Of a stretch of 64,000 bases of DNA, positions 58,881 through 64,000 are shown one piece after another. The notes beneath the pieces were generated by a model. That model saw only the letters and a list, made by a program, of their open reading frames with translations. It searched no databases and had not been told where the DNA came from. Numbering within the stretch: position 1 is the stretch's first letter; the number at the start of each line of letters is the position of its first letter. Both the position numbers and the translations under genes were made by a program. The stretch spans positions 2,119,001 to 2,183,000 of the forward strand of contig CM074865.1 of NCBI GenBank assembly GCA_037501455.1. The letters are read 5' to 3'. This DNA is from Lantana camara (taxonomy: Eukaryota > Streptophyta > Magnoliopsida > Lamiales > Verbenaceae).

Positions 58881-59149
58881 AGAGCGGAAGAGGAAAGGAA
58901 GGAAAAATGGAGAAATTATGTTAGATTTAGGGCTTTTGTTTTCGTTTTGTTATAACTTATAAATTTATTTTATTTGCAGAAGGGCCCCTAAAATTTCTTC
59001 CTTTTACAAAACGAGTTAATTGCAACTTGATTAGTATATAAAGATGCCACGTCAGAAAATATCGGGGAAAGAAAAAGGGAAAAGAAATTGAGGGTTATAT
59101 CCCTCAAAAAAGACTTGGGCGTCCCTTGGGACCTAATTCTCTCATATCA

Positions 59150-59177
59150 CTTGGACACTCTCTCCACCTTCACAATG

Positions 59178-59211
<34 letters not shown>

Positions 59212-60740
59212 TAGCCGAGCAGATCTGCCTACAACAATCTGTATGTATAATTCTATACATACATGTATATATACGCCCTCAAATACACAGACCCGTATGT
59301 GTGCGTGCGTGCGTGCGTGTGTTTAGCCCTCACTTCAGCTGCGAATCATCTTGATGACCCCTTATTTTGGGTAATTTTTACTTTTTCCATGAGAAATTAA
59401 TTGCCTATTTTACTTTATTTTGTTGTTTTTTCGTTGATAAATGGTTAATTGCTTCAATTTGAAGCCAGATTTTATTTTATTTTAATAATGCTTGGAAGGT
59501 TTTTTTTTTTTTTATTTTAAATTTTTGTTTATTTAGTTCAATTCATTATCTGGTTAATTCTTTCATTTTCTCGACGAATTTCAAAGAGTGAATTTTGTAT
59601 GATTTAATTTTTTATTTTTTTTTTGTGAATAAATGTTTTCCTTATCATGGATCTACTTCATCCCCAATATTGTTTACAGCTTTGTGTTCAAAATCTTGTT
59701 TTCATAGCATAGTTTATAGGTAAGAAGCAAATCCAACCATTTTCTTGCAAATTCGTTTATTTTGTGAATTTTCATTAATTTTTTTTCGTAATTTTGATCA
59801 ATTTCTATTTCTTTCTCATTTTTTTAGCAATTCTTAGTTTGGTGTTTTTTTTTTGGGTGGATTTTAGTTTAGTTTTAGTGAATAACTCCTCAAATGTCAT
59901 GCAATTAAGGTGCTAAGTAGTTTCTTGATGGTTGAAATTGTTGCATATTTATATTTATGATTTATTCAAAGTTAAAAGAAATGTTCTACTAATTACACTC
60001 AACCCATTTTTTGTGTCTTTTGGTTGCAGAAATCCTTATCTCTGTTGGAAAGAAAGCAAATTTGTCGATCTCCATGCGTGTTCCGAGTACACTTGCATTG
60101 CAAGAAGTACCCGAACGATGAGATAAGTGTGCAATTGCTCTGAGAATCTTGTTTTTCACACTTTCCGAATGCGGGCTTGTGTTGTTTCGAATTCGATAAG
60201 TCTTCTTACTCTCTCTTATTCATGGTCATTCGCAGCTTATTGCTTGATTTTATCTTAAAATGAGCTGGCTGTTACATTTACATGCTTCTAGTGTTTAGCA
60301 GTTACTCCATGCAATAATGAACTACATAATGATGAATCTATTAGAGAACTTGAATTTGAGTTGTTAACATTGTCTAGCATAGTACGGTGTCGTGTAGGTG
60401 CAGTGCGATGCAAGTGCATTCGAGTTGCTGTGCTGACATATTATATCCGAGCATATAGTTCATATTTGTGCAAGCCTATGTAGTCGGTTACTAAGTTTCT
60501 TCTAAGGATTGTCCGCACAAACTGATTTCTTACCAACCTAAACGACGACAACCACCGTTTCGTTCCTGAGTTGCCAAAAACTATCTTTTTGCAGTTAGTC
60601 ATGTAGCGAAAACTTCCACGTGTACAGGCATAAGGAGATGTTCTGCACATCTGGTGTCCCTAAATGCCAGACAAAGATCAAGAGGGGATGTTGTGTGTAT
60701 AATGCCTAATGGATTAAGAAGCCTCATTCTCTCGGACGTG
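59150..60740. other. Duplicated non-coding block downstream of right MADS copy
   Basis: This is the paralogue of 31960-33460; see that entry for shared landmarks. It keeps the (AT)n and GTGCGTGCGTGCGTG runs and the TTGGTTGCAG acceptor-like site. It has an extra ~55 bp (60120-60175) absent from the middle copy. No conserved open frame. Confidence 0.6.
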
Positions 60741-61023
60741 CCAAGATGACATAGACCTACCCTTCAACGCAAGAGACGCCAATTATTAATATGTACGCAA
60801 GTACAATTGTTAACCAATTTGCTAAGAAGTTTTTCTTAGCAAAATTACTCGAACGGGAATACAAATGGTGAGGAAGATCTCCATACAAACTAGATAGCGC
60901 ACAGACAATTATTGAAACAGCTACATGGTGTACACAGAGAGAGAGAGAGAGATCTTAGGTTACTTACTCTGTCATTAGTTCCTTTATTTCTTATAATACC
61001 TCCTTAATAACAGCATCAACAGT

Positions 61024-61629
61024 TCAGCAAGTTGAATCAGCCAGCAAAACGCCATCAAGAAAATCGGGCTCGTCCATCAGCCACACCTGCTCGTCCCCAA
61101 CAAACCTCGCATTTTGGGCCACCATATGTGCAGTTGCATTTCCTGACGTCTGTACACACGAAAATGAACAACTGCTTAATTGCCTGATATAGCTTTCTGC
61201 TTCCTGAAGAAGGGAACCCTTCCAATCCAGACTCTCGAGAGTCTCCATCGGGTTGTCTGAGTCGCCTTCCAATACAATATTAGTGAAGTAGTGTTTGACA
61301 GCAAATTCAACAGCACATTTTGCAGCCAATGCGTTCACATCAATTGTAAGGTTTGGGAAAAACCGTGCTTGAGCCGCCATAAATTCTCCTTTCCAGTTCC
61401 TGACAACCACCCCAACCCCAACCCCACACCTACCGCCAAAGGTGCTCACATCCTCAAGAAAGTTGGCTCCAGCAAAATTCACCTTGTAAACATCGGGAGG
61501 CGGTGGGAACCACCTTTCTGGATAATTCGATACTCCATGTTGAGATATACATGTTGTATCATGAGTTTCTTTATCAGAGCTGCTTGCTTCACTTGATTGA
61601 GTTCTGGTTGTGTCTCTTGTTTGAACGTC
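61024..61629 (-). CDS. Exon 6 of right MADS gene: linker plus RNase H-like domain
   Basis: It has 202 codons including the stop, opening after GATTCCAG in phase 0. The boundary text [10 protein letters not shown](F/V)PPPPD is shared with the middle copy. The first catalytic Asp is Ala and the AE-helix Glu is Lys here as well, so the changes predate the duplication. The variable sites are scattered, and there is no frameshift. Confidence 0.83.
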   Translation of the reverse strand, partial: DVQTRDTTRTQSSEASSSDKETHDTTCISQHGVSNYPERWFPPPPDVYKVNFAGANFLEDVSTFGGRCGVGVGVVVRNWKGEFMAAQARFFPNLTIDVNALAAKCAVEFAVKHYFTNIVLEGDSDNPMETLESLDWKGSLLQEAESYIRQLSSCSFSCVQTSGNATAHMVAQNARFVGDEQVWLMDEPDFLDGVLLADSTC

Positions 61630-63020
61630 CTGGAATCATTTGAAATATAATTTATTCAAAGGTATTGTCTGTAATCGCTAACCAAAAGTATTCACTGAAA
61701 AACTTGCAGGAATAGAGTCTTGTGTTTTGCTGCTTTGGCTTATAATAAGATAAAATAAGCTAAAAGCACCTTTAAGCGCGGTTTTTTCAGTTGGTAAGTT
61801 CTGTTCTATATTATTTAGAAGTGTTTCTGTAATTTCTTCCCAAGCAAGCAGTTGTGGATATTATTGCTGCAGCTTTTTACAACTTTATCATCTACTTTAA
61901 ATTCTCTAAAAGCACTTTTGCACACACCCCTTTATACCTTTCAATATGTCGCGTGGAATATTATTAATTTTATTGTATACCAGGAATTTATTAACTCTTT
62001 CTCTGTTTTTCTCGGGCCATGAATGCGTTTCAGCAAAAGATCGATATGAATAATAATCGTCAGTAAATTATACCTTGATTTGAAGAGCAGCCACTTCGTT
62101 CTTGAGAAGTTCGTTCTGAAACAGATAAAGATCCATGTTCAGCTTAAATTATAATCATATCTATTGGTGCTCTTGTAGTTGGAAGATGACTAGACCTTTT
62201 CTCTCACGTATTTGAGTGTTGCTTCAAGTTTTGCTTCGAGCCGGTCTATCTCCTCTGTACTAAAATGCCGGAGATTCTCATCCTCTATTTGCCTGTTTGG
62301 AAGAGAAATTATATGATGTTGGAGTTGTGGAGAACGAGAACAAGAGAATGTTACTGCAATTTTCGATTCAGACCTGAGGTATTTTATCTTTTCCTCGATT
62401 CCACTTCTCATGTCAGTATGATTCGTATTTTTCTCCTGCAAAAGCGAAAAACATCATTAAATAAAAGGATCATACGAGGTTGGCAGCGGCATACTTATGT
62501 TGTTATACATGCTGTGGAGTGTGGAAGATAAATCTGTTATTTGCTAATAGGATGTTGATCATAGACTCAGACAGAAGGGGAGGCAGGTGGGGGCCTAAGT
62601 TCTTGTTGTTATTGACTCTTTTTCGGGTTATTGCGTAAATCTCTTATTTTGTATACAAAATTTAAGAAAATGGTAATTTTGTCCATGTATGCAAGATCAG
62701 TTTAAAGCTTGATTTGTAACACCATTTAAATGTGTAATAAATAACAGAAAGAGTAACTGCGGTATGGATGTAAGTGTAATTTTGAAAGCTAAAAGGGGAT
62801 ATTAATGTAGTAGTGTCAGGTCACAGGTGAAGAAAATGCAGCACGGTGTCTAGTGAAAACTACTATTATCTTTTCCAGTCACCTTTTTTTTTTTTGATTT
62901 GCAACATGATTGATAGTTTTGAGTAATCTTATATCGACAGGGAAAACAGGTACCTGGGATTCGAGTTCTTGGCGTTCAGAATCCAAGTGCACAGATAACT
63001 TGTTGAGTATGTCTTTGATG
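61024..63020 (-). CDS. MADS-box / K-box / RNase H-like fusion (right copy, exons 2-6, partial)
   Basis: The exons in gene order are 62954-63020, 62374-62435, 62196-62292, 62074-62115 and 61024-61629 (67, 62, 97, 42, 606 bp); exon 1 lies beyond the window. Splice sites and phases match the middle copy, and the frame is open from [12 protein letters not shown] through the K-box ([20 protein letters not shown]) and NELLKNEVAALQIK into the RNase H-like exon. That exon has a longer linker (DVQTRDTTRTQSSEASSSDK) and the same domain, including [15 protein letters not shown] and EGDSD. The RNase H-like parts of the two copies look about 85% identical. Retention of the fusion in both copies suggests it is the functional form. 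Confidence 0.83.
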
Positions 63021-64000
63021 CTTCAGAGAGATGAGAGAAGAACAATTTTTAGCAGAGAGAGAACAAGTTAGCAAGAACAATAACTGTCTCCAAAGTTTTT
63101 CACCTGAAATAAAAATTTCGAACATGGTATAATCAACAGCTAACACTTCAAAAGTGACATCACAATTCTGCACAACAAAAGATTCCAATAAAAGGCGTGG
63201 AAACAAGAGAGGACATGCAACGATAGTTTGCATATCTCGACTGCCTTGACCACCTTGAATACAACAGAAGTTGGTAATAAATCTCTACCAAGTGATCTCC
63301 AGCAGTTCAATGCTGATTTATTTTCTTTTCGAGGCAATACCATTTGGCATATTTGCTCAAAAGTAGCTATTCGTATTCATCTGTTTTAAGCTGTTGAATG
63401 TATACCATCTCTATCTATCCAACGAAGGGTGGTGAATCTTCTTGGTATGCTGTTGTTAAGCTTTCTCTATGGTTCAGCTTCCACCTTAGTTATTCTTTCA
63501 GCTATCTTTTCAGTTCTTCACATTATGTGAAGATTTTTAGCAGCTCCTTTATGCAGTCGATAATTACATTTTGCTATTCAAACTATGCACGTTTTTGCGC
63601 TCTACAGCATAAACTTCTAACTGTCACCTATTATTTCATACTCTATTTGATGAATTGCAGTTTGTCAATTACCGGTGTTTCAGGCTAGTTACACCACTTG
63701 GGAAGGTTTGCATCTGCTGGCCTCATGACAGCCTTGACCAACCGGCGTGAAACATTGTATATGCACCAAACTCTAATTACTCAAAAGATCAGGAACCCTT
63801 TAATTTTCATCACTCAAACTACATACAGCGAGATAAGCTTGATTTTTACGTGGTCACTGCCCTCACTCAGCACCAAAAGGGCCCAAGAAATTTCAAGCAA
63901 AAAACAATGCAGAAGGCCTATAATCGAATAAGTGCAGCTGCATCGCAATATCTTCAAGAAGGAAGCAAACAAGTCGAAGAGACGACGATAACTAAGAGGA
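62564..64000. repeat. Right end of ~62.6 kb direct repeat
   Basis: It is the near-identical partner of positions 1-1437 (offset 62563-62564) and runs to the last base of the window, so its right limit is unknown. It contains exon 2 (62954-63020) and the start of intron 1 of the right MADS copy. Confidence 0.9.

Larger units (their letters stand above)
44583..59143 (+). mobile_element. ~14.6 kb Mutator-like element with four genes
   Basis: It is bounded by imperfect terminal inverted repeats of roughly 60 bp: GGGACGTCCAAGTCTTTTTT near 44600 and its inverse AAAAAAGACTTGGGCGTCCC near 59106-59125. The flanking DNA on both sides is contiguous in the undisturbed paralogous block near 31.97-32.02 kb, which confirms an insertion. 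A degenerate 9-bp target duplication, ATGTCATGT / ATATCACTT, fits (6 of 9). It carries, all on the plus strand, a MURA-type transposase, a GRF zinc-finger gene, a DUF1985-Ulp1 gene and a Myb/SANT-like gene. MULEs with Ulp1-like proteases are known in plants (Kaonashi/CUMULE-type), and this one fits that group. Exact ends are uncertain by about 15 bp. Confidence 0.82.

Overview
The window is nuclear DNA from a flowering plant, most likely a eudicot. It contains spliced genes with GT-AG introns, Ty1/copia retrotransposons, solo LTRs, hAT and Mutator-like DNA transposons and MITEs, and AT-rich intergenic DNA. No RNA genes or CRISPR arrays were seen. All calls come from reading the sequence; no database search was run.

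The host genes are copies of one unusual MADS-box gene on the minus strand. The middle copy (33,767-39,418) is complete. Six exons of 182, 67, 62, 100, 42 and 591 bp join in frame into about 347 residues: a MADS domain, a K-box, and a C-terminal RNase H-like domain of the retroelement (RVT_3) type. The right copy (61,024-63,020, continuing past the window) has the same exons 2-6, again open through the fusion. The left copy has only exon 2 (390-456) in view. Its first intron received a Mutator-type MITE (1,727-3,161) and a young Copia (3,324-8,120, 192-bp LTRs, AAGGG target duplication), and no exon 1 was found. Positions 1-1,437 and 62,564-64,000 are nearly identical, so the window spans about one period of a ~62.6 kb direct repeat, which is either a recent tandem duplication or an assembly duplication.

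From about 9 to 31.9 kb the window is transposon sediment: two foldback MITEs, a CACTA-like end, a 98-bp perfect palindrome, a minus-strand Copia 3' end broken by two solo LTRs (14.6-21.9 kb), a hAT element (22,149-23,141) inside a Gypsy-like remnant, a decayed plus-strand Copia (about 23.7-30.9 kb) with a nested solo LTR, and another LTR-like piece (31.1-31.9 kb). Between 40.4 and 44.5 kb, upstream of the middle MADS gene, are a 26-base G tract, a MITE and a hAT-like element.

From 44,583 to 59,143 lies a ~14.6 kb Mutator-like element inserted in the duplicated block downstream of the right MADS copy. It carries four plus-strand genes: a MURA-type transposase (one in-frame stop, one catalytic Asp replaced by Ala), a small GRF zinc-finger membrane protein, a DUF1985/Ulp1-type SUMO protease (one in-frame stop, His-Asp-Cys triad retained), and a two-exon Myb/SANT-like protein. 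Its introns and spacers hold about fifty copies of a CpG-rich palindrome, AATCGC-N4-GCGATT. It also has two copies of a leader-plus-hairpin unit with compensatory base changes, a ~470-bp imperfect inverted repeat, and two tandem-repeat blocks. The MADS-RNase H fusion and the palindrome system of this element are the strongest candidates for undescribed biology.
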